The notes: generated by a model from the letters alone, not told the origin. A stretch of 33,673 nucleotides of DNA from Aequorivita sp. (GCA_026646335.1 JAPKFY010000015.1:1-33673), one strand, 5' to 3'; shown: positions 1 to 8,605, counted from the stretch's first letter. Program-made: numbers and translations.

Positions 1-2
1 GC

Positions 3-107
3 ATGCTCGAGCTGGCTCACCGTCTGGATCGCGAGACCTCGGGGTTGCTGATCGTCGCCAAGAAGCGCTCGGCGCTCACCGCGCTGCACGACATGATGCG
101 CGAGGGT
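3..107 (+). pseudogene. Fragment of RluA-family 23S/tRNA pseudouridine synthase at a chimeric contig end
   Basis: Frame +3 reads as a gapless RluA-family segment. It includes [11 protein letters not shown] followed by [13 protein letters not shown], the family's catalytic motif, in which the Asp of HRLDR (codon 27-29) is the nucleophilic residue. The best match by eye is the RluC/RluD type of Gammaproteobacteria. The frame meets a stop at 126-128, but the family-like sequence already ends around codon 105-107 (REG). GC content here is about two thirds, against under 40 % downstream. The window sequence then turns abruptly into the 3' part of a flavobacterial gene on the other strand. This looks like a foreign piece joined to the contig, not a resident gene. 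Recognition of the family is firm; the source taxon is inferred. Confidence 0.85.
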
Positions 108-822
108 AAAAATCTTCAGTTCCAATAACACCACTGGAAAGAACTACATCATCAATATACATTTCGTTATGGGCTGTAGCTGAATAAAAATCAAGTCCTG
201 CCAATTCAATAAATACTTGTGTGTTAAAAGCAAAAGGCTCTGCGAAAAAGAATTGAATATCATCTATGTACATATCCCAAACTTCGTTGTCTATATCATA
301 AACGCAATCAACTTTAAACCATTGGTCTTCTGGGTAGGTAAAAGTTTGTGAAAAAACAGTACATTCTTGACCTGCCGGACTTTGGTCAATAGCGCCTATA
401 CCACCTGAAGCACCGTCACAGTTGAAGAAAACATTTCCTCCCATTAAAGCTTGTACCCAGGCAGACCCTTCTGGTGTTAATGCAGCTTGCATATTAAAAT
501 ACCCCCCTTTTCCTGCAGGAATGTATGCCATAAACTGAATAGTGTAAATTCCACTGGTTGGAGCAGATGGTACCAAAAGCATTAAATCTGTAGCTAAATT
601 ACCTGGAATAAGTACAGATTGTAAACCAGAGAAAGCCTCATCGTCCACAACGTTTGCGTCATCGGCACCGCCATCAACACCACCCCAAGTTCTCCATTGT
701 GGAGCTTGTGCTGAAATAGCACCCAAATTGTAAGATTCAAGATCATCAGTTAGCTCTACTTGAGCGTTTGAAGAAAAACTAAATGCACCCAAAAGAAGTG
801 CTAGAACATAAATTTTTTTCAT
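76..822 (-). CDS. Secreted jellyroll-like T9SS protein, 3' end lost at chimeric junction
   Basis: This is a paralogue of the next gene: signal peptide [21 protein letters not shown], then a ~210-residue domain rich in Gly, Asp and aromatics. The start [13 protein letters not shown] and the repeated YIDDV/MYIDD patterns suggest a concanavalin/LamG-like beta-sandwich (inferred fold). The flavobacterial reading frame runs from the ATG at 822 to about position 108 (GVIGTEDF). The last ~10 codons come from the antisense of the foreign RluA fragment, so the stop at 76 is not native. By comparison with its neighbour it should continue into a T9SS sorting domain of about 75 residues, which is missing. 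The 25 bases before the ATG closely match those before the paralogue. No promoter is evident between them, so transcription may be read-through from the upstream gene. Confidence 0.8.
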   Translation of the reverse strand: MKKIYVLALLLGAFSFSSNAQVELTDDLESYNLGAISAQAPQWRTWGGVDGGADDANVVDDEAFSGLQSVLIPGNLATDLMLLVPSAPTSGIYTIQFMAYIPAGKGGYFNMQAALTPEGSAWVQALMGGNVFFNCDGASGGIGAIDQSPAGQECTVFSQTFTYPEDQWFKVDCVYDIDNEVWDMYIDDIQFFFAEPFAFNTQVFIELAGLDFYSATAHNEMYIDDVVLSSGVIGTEDFYPRASCRAAR

Positions 823-874
823 AATGTAAATTTTTAATTGTTTAATGTTAACTGCGTTAATTTTAGTAAATAAA

Positions 875-900
875 AAAGGCTCTTCAATTGAAGAGCCTTT
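875..900 (-). terminator. Perfect palindromic terminator between the two T9SS paralogues
   Basis: A 26-base perfect palindrome: arm AAAGGCTCTTCAA at 875-887 and its complement at 888-900. On the minus strand the stem is followed by T-rich sequence (TTTTTTATTTACT). It lies 24 bases past the stop of the 924-1868 gene, so it ends or attenuates that transcript before the second paralogue. Confidence 0.85.
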
Positions 901-923
901 TCGTAAAAAGCTTTTAAAATATC

Positions 924-1868
924 TTATTTAAGAACCTTAACTGTTTTGGAAGAATCTCCAATAGTTACTTTAACTAAGTAAGATCCTGAAGCAAGATTGC
1001 TCATATTGATAGCTGGAGAAATTTTTCCAGGAGTTTCCTGAAGAACTACTTTTCCTAAAAGATCATATACAGTAACATTGTCTACAGATGCAGCAGATTT
1101 AATGTTCAACATATCTTTTACTGGGTTTGGATAAACAGAGAATTTATCTGCAGAAAATTCATTCACACCAATGGTAGTAATATCACCATTAAAAAGTGTT
1201 ACATCATCAATGAACATTTGGTTTGCAGCACTTGCTGAATAGAAATCAAGACCTGCCAATTCAATGAATACCTGTGGTCCGAATGCGAAAGGCTGTGCAA
1301 AAATGAACTGAACATCATCTATGTACATATCCCAAGCTTGGCTGTCGATATCATAAACGCATGCCACTTTAAACCATTGGTCTTCTGGATAAGTGAATGT
1401 TTGGTCAAAAACTGAACAGTCAATTACACCAGTAACTCCACCAATACCTCCAGAGGCACCATCACAGTTAAAGTAAACGTTACCGCCCATCAAAGCTTGA
1501 ACCCAAGCACTTCCTTCAGGAGTAAGAGCGGCTTGCATGTTGAAATAACCAGCTTTTCCAGCAGGGATCAAAGCGTTGAATTGAATTGAGTAAACTCCGC
1601 TAATTGGGGCAGAAGGCACCAAAAGAATTAAATCTGCAAGTCCATTGTCTGGAATATATACAGACTGCAACCCAGATAAAGACTCATCGTCAACAACGTT
1701 TGCATCATCAGAACCGCCATCAACACCACCCCAAGTTCTAAAATGGGCAGCTTGTGCTGAAATAGGACCCAAATTGTAAGCTTCAAAATCATCAGTTAGC
1801 TCAACTTGAGCGTTCGATGAAAAACTAAATGCACATAAAGTTAGTGCTAGAATGTAAATTTTTTTCAT
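924..1868 (-). CDS. Secreted jellyroll-like protein with T9SS type A sorting domain
   Basis: A 314-residue exported protein of unknown substrate. Residues 1-21 are a signal peptide ending SSNAQ. Residues ~22-235 form a domain with [16 protein letters not shown] and two YIDDV/FIDDV repeats, probably a lectin/glucanase-like beta-sandwich (inferred). From ~240 there is a classic T9SS type A C-terminal domain: FSVYPNPVKDMLNI, then VTVYDLLGKVV, then ending LVKVTIGDSSKTVKVLK. This domain directs export through the type IX system and cell-surface attachment. The gene is followed by a strong terminator and then by a close paralogue. A -7 element lies about 40 bases before the start. It could be an abundant surface adhesin or glycan-binding protein; no catalytic residues are recognisable. 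Confidence 0.88.
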   Translation of the reverse strand: MKKIYILALTLCAFSFSSNAQVELTDDFEAYNLGPISAQAAHFRTWGGVDGGSDDANVVDDESLSGLQSVYIPDNGLADLILLVPSAPISGVYSIQFNALIPAGKAGYFNMQAALTPEGSAWVQALMGGNVYFNCDGASGGIGGVTGVIDCSVFDQTFTYPEDQWFKVACVYDIDSQAWDMYIDDVQFIFAQPFAFGPQVFIELAGLDFYSASAANQMFIDDVTLFNGDITTIGVNEFSADKFSVYPNPVKDMLNIKSAASVDNVTVYDLLGKVVLQETPGKISPAINMSNLASGSYLVKVTIGDSSKTVKVLK

Positions 1869-1910
1869 AATGTTAAATTTTTAATTGTTTAATATTGATG
1901 CTGCAAGATA

Positions 1911-1918
1911 CAAAAATA
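1911..1918 (-). promoter_or_regulatory. Bacteroidota -7 element TATTTTTG for the T9SS gene
   Basis: The minus-strand sequence TATTTTTG matches TAnnTTTG exactly and lies 42 bases upstream of the ATG at 1868. No clear TTG is seen at the -33 spacing. Transcription divergent from icmF would start near 1904. Confidence 0.5.
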
Positions 1919-1996
1919 TTGAATTACCGCAACACTTTTTATAAATTTTTATAATATCATTATTAGCCTAAAGCGTTATGTTCGTTGCGTTTTGAC

Positions 1997-2004
1997 TAAA
2001 TTTG
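1997..2004 (+). promoter_or_regulatory. Bacteroidota -7 element TAAATTTG for icmF
   Basis: TAAATTTG matches TAnnTTTG and lies 28 bases before the icmF ATG. The 164-bp divergent spacer between the T9SS gene and icmF holds both opposing -7 elements. Confidence 0.5.
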
Positions 2005-2032
2005 CATTTCAAAATTATAAGTAGAATATATT

Positions 2033-5000
2033 ATGCAACAGATAAATCCCTATAAACCAAAACATAAAGTTCGCATTGTTACGGCAGCATCTCTTTTTGA
2101 CGGTCATGACGCAGCCATCAATATTATGCGGCGTATTATACAATCCACAGGGGTTGAGGTGATTCACTTAGGTCACGACCGCAGCGTAGAAGAAGTTGTA
2201 AACACCGCAATTCAAGAAGATGCCAATGCTATTGCCCTGACTTCATATCAAGGAGGGCACAATGAATATTTTAAATATATGTACGATCTGTTGCAGGAAA
2301 AAGGTGCAGGCCACATTAAGATATTTGGCGGCGGCGGCGGCGTAATTCTTCCTTCAGAAATTAAAGATTTGATGGATTATGGTATTACACGCATTTATAC
2401 GCCAGATGATGGAAGAGAGCTTGGGCTTCAAGGAATGATAAACGATTTGGTGGAACAATCTGATTTTGCGATTGGCGATTCATTAAATGGGGAACTTGAA
2501 AAGCTACCAAAAAAGGAAACTGGAGCCATTGCGCGAATTATTTCTTCCGCTGAAAACTTCCCGGAGGTTGCAAAGGAAACACTTGATAAAATTCACATCA
2601 AAAACAAAAAAAATACAACGCCTGTTTTGGGAATTACGGGAACGGGCGGTGCAGGAAAATCTTCTCTTGTAGACGAATTGGTTCGTAGATTTTTAGTTGA
2701 TTTTCCAGATAAAACTATTGGTATTGTTTCCGTAGATCCTTCCAAAAGAAAAACTGGAGGCGCATTGTTGGGTGACCGAATCCGTATGAACGCCATCAAT
2801 TCGCCAAGAGTTTACATGCGTAGTTTGGCAACACGCCAGAGCAATCTTGCGCTTTCAAAATATGTTTCGGAAGCAATTCAGGTTTTAAAAGCTGCGGAAT
2901 ACGATATTATAATTCTTGAAACTTCAGGAATAGGCCAGAGCGATACCGAAATTATTGAGCACAGTGATGTTTCACTTTACGTAATGACTCCCGAATTTGG
3001 TGCGGCTACCCAACTTGAAAAGATTGACATGCTTGACTTTGCCGATTTGGTCGCTATTAACAAATTCGATAAGCGGGGGGCCTTAGATGCCCTGCGCGAT
3101 GTTAAAAAACAATACGTCCGCAACCACCTTCTTTGGGATACCCCTCAAGACGAACTACCTGTCTATGGCACTATTGCTTCGCAGTTCAACGATCCTGGGA
3201 TGAACAAACTGTACAAAGCGGTAATGGGAAAAATCACTGAAAAGACCAACGCCAATTTAAAAAGTGATTTCCACGTTCCCGAAGAAATGCAGGAAAAGGT
3301 TTTTGTAATTCCACCTTCACGCACACGCTATCTTTCAGAGATTTCGGAGAGCAATAGAGCTTATGATAAAAAGGCTTTCGAACAGGCCGAGGTTGCCCAA
3401 AAACTTTATGGGATTTTTAAAACAATGGAATCCATTTCTGGGAAAAAACCTGAAATCGATAAAGTGGGAATCGTTTCTGAATCTATTGCCAATTCAGAAA
3501 AAAACAAGGATTTATTGAAATTGTTACTTGCTGAATTTGATCGTGAAAAATTAAATCTGGATCCGTACAACTGGGAAATAATCACGGGCTGGGACGAAAA
3601 AGTAAACAAGTACAAAAACCCAATATACAGTTTTAAGGTTCGAGGGAAAGAAATTAATATTGATACACATACCGAATCTCTTTCGCATACGCAGATTCCA
3701 AAAGTTGCATTGCCGAAATATCAGGCGTGGGGTGATGTTTTGAATTGGACATTGCAGGAAAACGTACCTGGAGAATTTCCTTATTCTTCCGGTCTTTACC
3801 CTTTCAAAAGAACAGGAGAGGATCCCGCCCGTATGTTTGCTGGCGAGGGAGGCCCAGAACGCACCAACCGTCGTTTTCACTATGTGAGCATGGGCTTGCC
3901 CGCGAAACGGCTTTCCACTGCTTTTGACAGTGTTACTTTATACGGAAACGATCCAGACCTTCGCCCCGATATTTATGGGAAAATTGGAAATGCAGGAGTT
4001 TCCATCTGTTGTTTGGACGATGCCAAAAAACTTTATTCCGGCTTTGATCTGAGCCACCCAATGACCTCGGTAAGTATGACCATCAATGGGCCTGCGCCTA
4101 TGTTGTTAGGTTTCTTTATGAACGCGGCCATTGACCAAAATTGCGAAAAATACATTAGCGAAAACGGGCTGGAAAGTGAGGTTGAAAAGAAAATTGACAA
4201 AATTTACAAGGAAAAAGGAATTGAGCGCCCGAAGTATCACGGAGAATTGCCCGAGAGCAACAACGGCTTGGGATTGATGCTGCTTGGGGTTACAGGCGAT
4301 CAAGTTTTGGATGCTGATGTTTACACAAAAATTAAATACGAAACACTACAGCAGGTTCGTGGCACGGTTCAAGCAGATATTTTGAAAGAAGACCAAGCGC
4401 AGAATACTTGCATATTTTCAACAGAATTTGCCCTTAGATTGATGGGCGATGTACAGGAATACTTTATTGAAAAAAAAGTTAGAAACTTTTATTCGGTTTC
4501 AATTAGCGGTTACCATATTGCTGAGGCTGGAGCAAACCCAATTACACAATTGGCGTTTACACTTTCCAACGGCTTCACGTATGTGGAGTATTATTTGAGC
4601 CGTGGAATGGACATCAACGAGTTTGGGCCGAATCTTTCATTTTTCTTCAGCAATGGTATAGATCCAGAATATGCTGTAATTGGCCGCGTGGCTCGAAAAA
4701 TTTGGGCAAAGGCAATGAAGGAAAAATACGGTGCGAACTCTAGGGCGCAGATGTTAAAATATCATATTCAAACTTCAGGACGTTCCCTGCACGCACAGGA
4801 GATTGATTTTAACGATATCCGTACCACGCTTCAGGCATTGTATGCTATTTATGACAATTGCAATTCTTTGCATACCAATGCTTACGATGAAGCAATTACT
4901 ACTCCAACGGAAGAGAGTGTGCGTCGCGCGATGGCAATTCAATTGATCATAAATAAAGAACTCGGACTTGCCAAAAACGAGAACCCAATTCAGGGTTCGT

Positions 5001-5458
5001 TTATTATAGAGGAATTAACTGACCTTGTGGAAGAGGCAGTTCTAAAGGAATTCGATAGTATTACGGAACGTGGAGGAGTTTTAGGAGCGATGGAAACTAT
5101 GTATCAACGAAGCAAAATACAGGAAGAGAGTCTTTATTATGAAACCCTAAAACACAATGGAGATTTTCCAATTATTGGTGTAAATACTTTTTTAAGCAGC
5201 AAGGGATCCCCAACAGTTCTTCCTGCAGAAGTAATTCGTGCTACCGAAGAAGAAAAACAAGTTCAGATCCAAACGCTTCATAATCTTCATAAAATGTTTA
5301 GCAATAGGGCAATTTCTTCTATTGAAAAAGTAAAAGCCGCTGCTGTGCACAATGAAAACATATTTGAAGAACTAATGGAAGCCACTAAAGTTTGCTCTTT
5401 GGGGCAGATAACCGAGGCGCTGTTTGAAGTAGGAGGGCAATATAGAAGAAATATGTAA
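2033..5458 (+). CDS. icmF: Fused adenosylcobalamin-dependent isobutyryl-CoA-type mutase (IcmF)
   Basis: One 1141-residue chain carries the three parts of IcmF. The N-terminal B12-binding domain has SLFDGHDAA with the axial His25 and a Gly-rich loop GGGGGV near residue 100. The central MeaB-like GTPase chaperone has P-loop GTGGAGKS at 203-210, [15 protein letters not shown], and NKFD at 343-346. The C-terminal (beta/alpha)8 mutase domain starts near [10 protein letters not shown]. Two substrate-pocket positions favour IcmF over methylmalonyl-CoA mutase: Phe602 (RMFAGEGG) where methylmalonyl-CoA mutase has Tyr, and Gln790 (AQNTCIF) where it has Arg. IcmF interconverts isobutyryl-CoA and butyryl-CoA, and some members also isomerise isovaleryl-CoA. 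A role in branched-chain acyl-CoA metabolism is inferred. It is monocistronic here, with a promoter element 28 bases upstream. Confidence 0.95.
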   Translation: MQQINPYKPKHKVRIVTAASLFDGHDAAINIMRRIIQSTGVEVIHLGHDRSVEEVVNTAIQEDANAIALTSYQGGHNEYFKYMYDLLQEKGAGHIKIFGGGGGVILPSEIKDLMDYGITRIYTPDDGRELGLQGMINDLVEQSDFAIGDSLNGELEKLPKKETGAIARIISSAENFPEVAKETLDKIHIKNKKNTTPVLGITGTGGAGKSSLVDELVRRFLVDFPDKTIGIVSVDPSKRKTGGALLGDRIRMNAINSPRVYMRSLATRQSNLALSKYVSEAIQVLKAAEYDIIILETSGIGQSDTEIIEHSDVSLYVMTPEFGAATQLEKIDMLDFADLVAINKFDKRGALDALRDVKKQYVRNHLLWDTPQDELPVYGTIASQFNDPGMNKLYKAVMGKITEKTNANLKSDFHVPEEMQEKVFVIPPSRTRYLSEISESNRAYDKKAFEQAEVAQKLYGIFKTMESISGKKPEIDKVGIVSESIANSEKNKDLLKLLLAEFDREKLNLDPYNWEIITGWDEKVNKYKNPIYSFKVRGKEINIDTHTESLSHTQIPKVALPKYQAWGDVLNWTLQENVPGEFPYSSGLYPFKRTGEDPARMFAGEGGPERTNRRFHYVSMGLPAKRLSTAFDSVTLYGNDPDLRPDIYGKIGNAGVSICCLDDAKKLYSGFDLSHPMTSVSMTINGPAPMLLGFFMNAAIDQNCEKYISENGLESEVEKKIDKIYKEKGIERPKYHGELPESNNGLGLMLLGVTGDQVLDADVYTKIKYETLQQVRGTVQADILKEDQAQNTCIFSTEFALRLMGDVQEYFIEKKVRNFYSVSISGYHIAEAGANPITQLAFTLSNGFTYVEYYLSRGMDINEFGPNLSFFFSNGIDPEYAVIGRVARKIWAKAMKEKYGANSRAQMLKYHIQTSGRSLHAQEIDFNDIRTTLQALYAIYDNCNSLHTNAYDEAITTPTEESVRRAMAIQLIINKELGLAKNENPIQGSFIIEELTDLVEEAVLKEFDSITERGGVLGAMETMYQRSKIQEESLYYETLKHNGDFPIIGVNTFLSSKGSPTVLPAEVIRATEEEKQVQIQTLHNLHKMFSNRAISSIEKVKAAAVHNENIFEELMEATKVCSLGQITEALFEVGGQYRRNM

Positions 5459-5480
5459 AAAAGGGGTTTAAAATTTTTAA

Positions 5481-5517
5481 CACGACATAAATACGTGTAT
5501 TTGTGCCATATGTCGTG
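5481..5517. promoter_or_regulatory. Nested inverted repeat, probable antitoxin operator
   Basis: Outer arms CACGACATA (5481-5489) and TATGTCGTG (5509-5517) are perfect complements. Between them lies a second palindrome, AAATAC-GT-GTATTT (5489-5502). The structure ends three bases before the ATG of the antitoxin remnant, the usual place for toxin-antitoxin autoregulation. Confidence 0.55.
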
Positions 5518-5520
5518 ACT

Positions 5521-5798
5521 ATGGAAAATTGTATAGCCCGTGCCAATATAAATTTAGCTAAAGAGCCAGAGGTTTTTATCTAATAGATAATCCTTTTGAC
5601 AGAATTGTTGGGGTGCTCGGGGGTGTAAGCCAAGTTGGTCAAGTAGTGAATAGTGATATAGATCTTATTACTATAACCAGAAGGGGCTTGCCTAAAAGTG
5701 TAGTTTACTCTATTTGTGAAGTATTGGCCATATCAATGGATAGATTGAGTGATCTATTGCATGTCTCGCACCTTCACATAAGGACTTTGCGAAGCTGA
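5521..5798 (+). pseudogene. Decayed Xre/MbcA/ParS-type antitoxin
   Basis: ATG 5521 opens MENCIARANINLAKEPEVF and then hits TAA at 5581. One base appears lost in the T run at 5573-5577, because the next frame continues directly as YLIDNPFDRIVGVLGGVSQ. That frame carries the typical N-terminal helix-turn-helix of antitoxins paired with RES-domain toxins: RRGLPKSVVYSICEVLAIS, then MDRLSDLLHVS, then RTLR. In the last part, HLHI interrupts the expected HVS-RTL junction, and the protein stops at 5798 before the C-terminal toxin-binding domain. No RES toxin follows; 165 bases of non-coding sequence lead to the next gene. The family call rests on the motif pattern. A sequencing error could explain the first shift but not the missing C-terminus. 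Confidence 0.65.
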
Positions 5799-5963
5799 AA
5801 ATTATTAAGATCGGAAAAATGGATTTTGATCCGCGTTTATTGCGTTAGTTTTTATTGATCATCATCACCCCGCATATAATCCTTCAAACATTTTTTTGCT
5901 GCGTTATTTTACTAATGTAACAAATGAATTTTATAATAGAAACGAAGAGAATGGATTCAAGAA

Positions 5964-6359
5964 TTAAAGGGTCAACCCCCAAGTATGCTGAAGTTTTCTG
6001 AATTTTTTGAGCTCTTTGCGAAGCAACGGTAGAAAATCCTTCCCATTGCTGTTCACTCTTTCCAAGCGTTCGCAATTTTTATAGAGCAAATTTGAAAGAC
6101 GCACTACAGAAGCAACATATTTGTGTTTTTCTTCAGAAAAAAGCTGGTTTTCCGCTTTGAGTATTTGGGGGCCCAGGGAAACCGATTGTTGCACTATATC
6201 ACCAGTAAAATAAATATTTGGGTCTTCCATTCCATTTCTTTGAAGGGCTGAAAGATCATGGCTCAGATAGTTTGCAATATTTCTGGACAAAGAGAATATT
6301 TCCAACGATTTTGTATAAATAGCTGAATGTGGATTTTTTCCAAATGAATGGGACGACAT
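5964..6359 (-). CDS. Small alpha-helical protein of unknown function
   Basis: A 131-residue protein without signal peptide or membrane segment. It is predicted by eye to be all helical, with heptad-like stretches (SLEIFSLSRNIANYLSHDL, then KYVASVVRLSNLLYKNCERLE, then LLRKELKKFRKLQ). The basic C-terminal helix could bind nucleic acid or protein. The layout resembles four-helix-bundle proteins, but I do not recognise the family with certainty. It is divergent from the Lrp-type regulator at 6478, with 118 bases between them, so it may be a target of that regulator (inference from position only). Confidence 0.7.
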   Translation of the reverse strand: MSSHSFGKNPHSAIYTKSLEIFSLSRNIANYLSHDLSALQRNGMEDPNIYFTGDIVQQSVSLGPQILKAENQLFSEEKHKYVASVVRLSNLLYKNCERLERVNSNGKDFLPLLRKELKKFRKLQHTWGLTL

Positions 6360-6418
6360 CGTTCTTTTTTTTTAGCGTATCAAATTTAAGTACTAGTAAT
6401 GGCTTTTCACAATCGATA

Positions 6419-6446
6419 TTAAAGTAAATTGATATATTTGCTTTAA
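6419..6446 (+). promoter_or_regulatory. Inverted repeat over the -7 element of the Lrp-family gene
   Basis: Arms TTAAAGTAAAT (6419-6429) and ATTTGCTTTAA (6436-6446) pair with one mismatch around a 6-base centre. The -7 element TATATTTG (6433-6440) lies inside the repeat, 38 bases before the ATG at 6478. A further partial copy of the motif (ACTTTAAT) touches the start codon. This fits autoregulation by the adjacent regulator. Confidence 0.55.
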
Positions 6447-6477
6447 ATATTACCTTAATTTTAATGTAAACTTTAAT

Positions 6478-6921
6478 ATGAGTATAGATTCATTAAATTG
6501 GAAAATTCTGAATTGTCTTCAAAAAAATGCACGCCAACCCAATACCGAAATAGGGAGGCAGGTGGGCATCAGCTCTCCTGCAGTTTCAGAACGGATAAAA
6601 AAAATGGAAGATTCTGGGGTTATCAATGGCTACTTTACAGTTGTTTCACCTTTTGAAGCAGGCTATCAATTTAAGGCCATAATTACACTTCGTGCTTTTA
6701 TGGGCAAGTTGAAGCCTTTTCTTGAAATTGTAAAAACTTATGATGAGGTCTTGAACTGTTACCGCATTACCGGAAACGAAAACATAGTGATGGAAGTGGT
6801 ATTAAAAAACCAGAAACATTTGGAAGCTTTCATCGACCAGCTAATAGTTTATGGCGAAACAAAAACACAGATTGTTCTTTCACACGTGGTGAAAAACAAT
6901 GCCTTGAAACCATTGACATAA
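6478..6921 (+). CDS. Lrp/AsnC-family transcriptional regulator
   Basis: A 147-residue protein with the two domains of the family. The N-terminal winged helix (residues ~4-60) begins IDSLNWKILNCLQKNARQ and has the recognition part VGISSPAVSERIKKMEDSGVI. The C-terminal RAM/AsnC effector-binding beta-alpha-beta sandwich contains YDEVLNCYRITGNENIVMEVV and a terminal SHVVKN strand. Such proteins form octameric or dimeric DNA-wrapping regulators that often respond to amino acids. The effector cannot be told. The inverted repeat over its own promoter suggests autoregulation, and the divergent gene at 5964-6359 shares the region. Confidence 0.92.
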   Translation: MSIDSLNWKILNCLQKNARQPNTEIGRQVGISSPAVSERIKKMEDSGVINGYFTVVSPFEAGYQFKAIITLRAFMGKLKPFLEIVKTYDEVLNCYRITGNENIVMEVVLKNQKHLEAFIDQLIVYGETKTQIVLSHVVKNNALKPLT

Positions 6922-7021
6922 TTTGATAACTGTTAAAAATGTGGTAATTGGTTTCTTTTTAAGATAAACCTTTGTTGTTTAGGAGTATTTTTAAAAGGAA
7001 GTTTTACCAAAATAACTAACC

Positions 7022-7216
7022 ATGAAAAATTACACAATCCATTTTTTAATTGCAACAATCCTTTCGGCATTGTTGGGTTTTACGGGTTTGGAATATCCCG
7101 GAGCAACCGCAGTAAGAGTCGTCTGTCTTTTTGCAGGAATCGGACTCATGATTTCATGTTTAGACGCTGTTATCATTAGCCGAAAGCAACGAAATATAAA
7201 AAAAAATAAGAGTTGA
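7022..7216 (+). CDS. Small two-helix membrane protein
   Basis: A 64-residue protein with two hydrophobic segments (residues ~8-23 IHFLIATILSALLGF and ~32-52 VRVVCLFAGIGLMISCLDAVI) and a strongly basic tail (RKQRNIKKNKS), so the C-terminus should be cytoplasmic. No family is recognised. It sits 100 bases after the regulator and ends 9 bases from the convergent MFS gene. The A-rich sequence before the ATG is typical of translation starts in this group. Confidence 0.65.
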   Translation: MKNYTIHFLIATILSALLGFTGLEYPGATAVRVVCLFAGIGLMISCLDAVIISRKQRNIKKNKS

Positions 7217-7225
7217 GGAGTTGGA

Positions 7226-8449
7226 TCAAATATTTTTGGTCTCTGATTTTTTCAATAAGAAATATAGCCAAATAGTCAAAACGGCAATCAGAAGTAAAAA
7301 TATAGCATACACAATCCAAGTATTGGTATAGCCATAACTGCTCACCATATTCATACCGCCGTTGTGCCCGATTAAATGGGCAAAGCTGAAACTCATGCTA
7401 TAAAATGCCATATAGCTTCCTTTTCTTCCCTTGGGGGCCATTTCTAGAGCAAGCGCGTTTGAAAAAGGGAAGCCGATCATCTCTCCCAAAGTCATTAAAA
7501 GCATTCCAATAACCAGAACTCCACTCCAACTTGTAAAATTCAACACCAAAAAGCTGAGTCCCAAAAAGAAAATTCCCCAAAATGTGGCCATGGTTTTTGA
7601 AATCTTCTTTCGGTCCAGCCAGGCAATCAAGGGCATCTCGAAAATAACTATTGTAGCGCCATTAATAAAAAGAAGCCACCCAATGATATCTTCGGAAAGG
7701 AAATGCGCCTTTTCATAATATACCGGCATCACTGAAAAGTATTGAACAAAAGCCAAACTGTTTGCCACCATAATGATGAAAAACAATATAAAGAGTTTGT
7801 TCACATAAGGCGGAACCCCTTCTTTTACAACTATGGTTTTTTCGACATTTGTATCTTTTTGCTTTTTTGGTTTCAATAGAATAAAAACACCCAAAGATGC
7901 GAGCATACAGGTCAAACCATCAATCCAAAAGAGCGAGGTGTAATTGATATGTGCAATAATCAATCCTCCAACTAAAGGTCCAATTGAAAACCCCAAATTA
8001 ATGGCCAACCGAATTAACGTGATACTTCTGGTAGTGTTTCCGGGGCGACTGTATGTATCTGCAGCAACAAATATTGCGGGACGACCTGCGTCTGCCATCA
8101 TTGTTAAAACAAAAATACCGATGCAGAAACCATAAAAGGTGTTAATAAATTGAAGCAAAATAAACCCAACTCCACCCAAAAATAGGCTGCCAAGAATAAC
8201 TTTATAAAACCCAATGGTATCTGTCAATTTACCGCCAATAAATGTTCCGAACAATGAGCCCAACCCAAAGCAGGACATTATCCAGCCTACTTGAGGCAGC
8301 GTGAATCCTTCAACATTTATAAGATATAAAGATAAAAAAGGAATCACCATCGCTCCGGCCCGGTTGATGAAGGTCACCAAGGACAATAGCCAGATTTCGC
8401 GGGAAAGCCCGCGGAAATTAGCTAAATAGTTGGTGTATATTTTTTTCAT
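7226..8449 (-). CDS. MFS transporter, probable multidrug or metabolite exporter
   Basis: A 407-residue, 12-helix major facilitator. Helix 1 follows MKKIYTNYLANFRGLSREIWLLS. The loop between helices 2 and 3 has the motif-A-like GGKLTDTIGFYKV, and the central loop (KPKKQKDTNVEKTIVVKEG) separates the two six-helix halves. The protein resembles the DHA1 group of drug/H+ antiporters, but no substrate can be assigned. The start at 8449 fits the family N-terminus. A terminator-like hairpin ends only 23 bases before this ATG, with a possible 24-codon leader ORF before it, so expression may be controlled by attenuation. It is convergent with the small membrane protein. Confidence 0.9.
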   Translation of the reverse strand: MKKIYTNYLANFRGLSREIWLLSLVTFINRAGAMVIPFLSLYLINVEGFTLPQVGWIMSCFGLGSLFGTFIGGKLTDTIGFYKVILGSLFLGGVGFILLQFINTFYGFCIGIFVLTMMADAGRPAIFVAADTYSRPGNTTRSITLIRLAINLGFSIGPLVGGLIIAHINYTSLFWIDGLTCMLASLGVFILLKPKKQKDTNVEKTIVVKEGVPPYVNKLFILFFIIMVANSLAFVQYFSVMPVYYEKAHFLSEDIIGWLLFINGATIVIFEMPLIAWLDRKKISKTMATFWGIFFLGLSFLVLNFTSWSGVLVIGMLLMTLGEMIGFPFSNALALEMAPKGRKGSYMAFYSMSFSFAHLIGHNGGMNMVSSYGYTNTWIVYAIFLLLIAVLTIWLYFLLKKSETKNI

Positions 8450-8472
8450 CGGTGGTTGGTGCTATAAAAGTA

Positions 8473-8500
8473 AAACGTCCCGGTTACAGCCGGGACGTTT
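8473..8500 (-). terminator. Strong terminator-like hairpin just upstream of the MFS start
   Basis: Arms AAACGTCCCGG (8473-8483) and CCGGGACGTTT (8490-8500) are perfect complements around a 6-base loop. On the minus strand the stem runs into TTTTACTTTTATAG. It lies 147 bases past the stop of the 8647-9273 gene and 23 bases before the MFS ATG. It could terminate the upstream operon or act as an attenuator in the MFS leader. Confidence 0.75.
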
Positions 8501-8530
8501 ATATATTGAATAAATTTATTTTTATATAGA

Positions 8531-8605
8531 TCAATACATATATCGCCAGCATTTCCTTCTAGAAATGACCTGAATGGTTGGGCAGGTATATGATCTTTTA
8601 TTCAT
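8531..8605 (-). CDS. Possible 24-residue leader peptide or small protein
   Basis: ATG at 8605 preceded by AAATTAAACAAAAA, stop TGA at 8531. The peptide begins MNKRSYTCPTIQVISRRK and ends CWRYMY. A complete promoter (TTG-N22-TACATTTG) would start transcription about 13 bases before it, and a terminator-like hairpin follows 30 bases after its stop. A six-pair hairpin (8550-8567) sits inside the ORF. It could be a leader peptide for the MFS gene, an independent micro-protein, or a chance ORF. Confidence 0.35.
   Translation of the reverse strand: MNKRSYTCPTIQVISRRKCWRYMY

Noticed and set aside
2324-2342. GGC trinucleotide run inside icmF, possible unstable microsatellite
   Set aside because: It encodes the Gly-rich loop that IcmF B12-binding domains conserve, so protein constraint explains it.
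5884-6075. Minus-strand ORF of 63 codons overlapping the helical protein
   Set aside because: It is an alternative frame within the 5964-6359 gene and has no protein-like motif.
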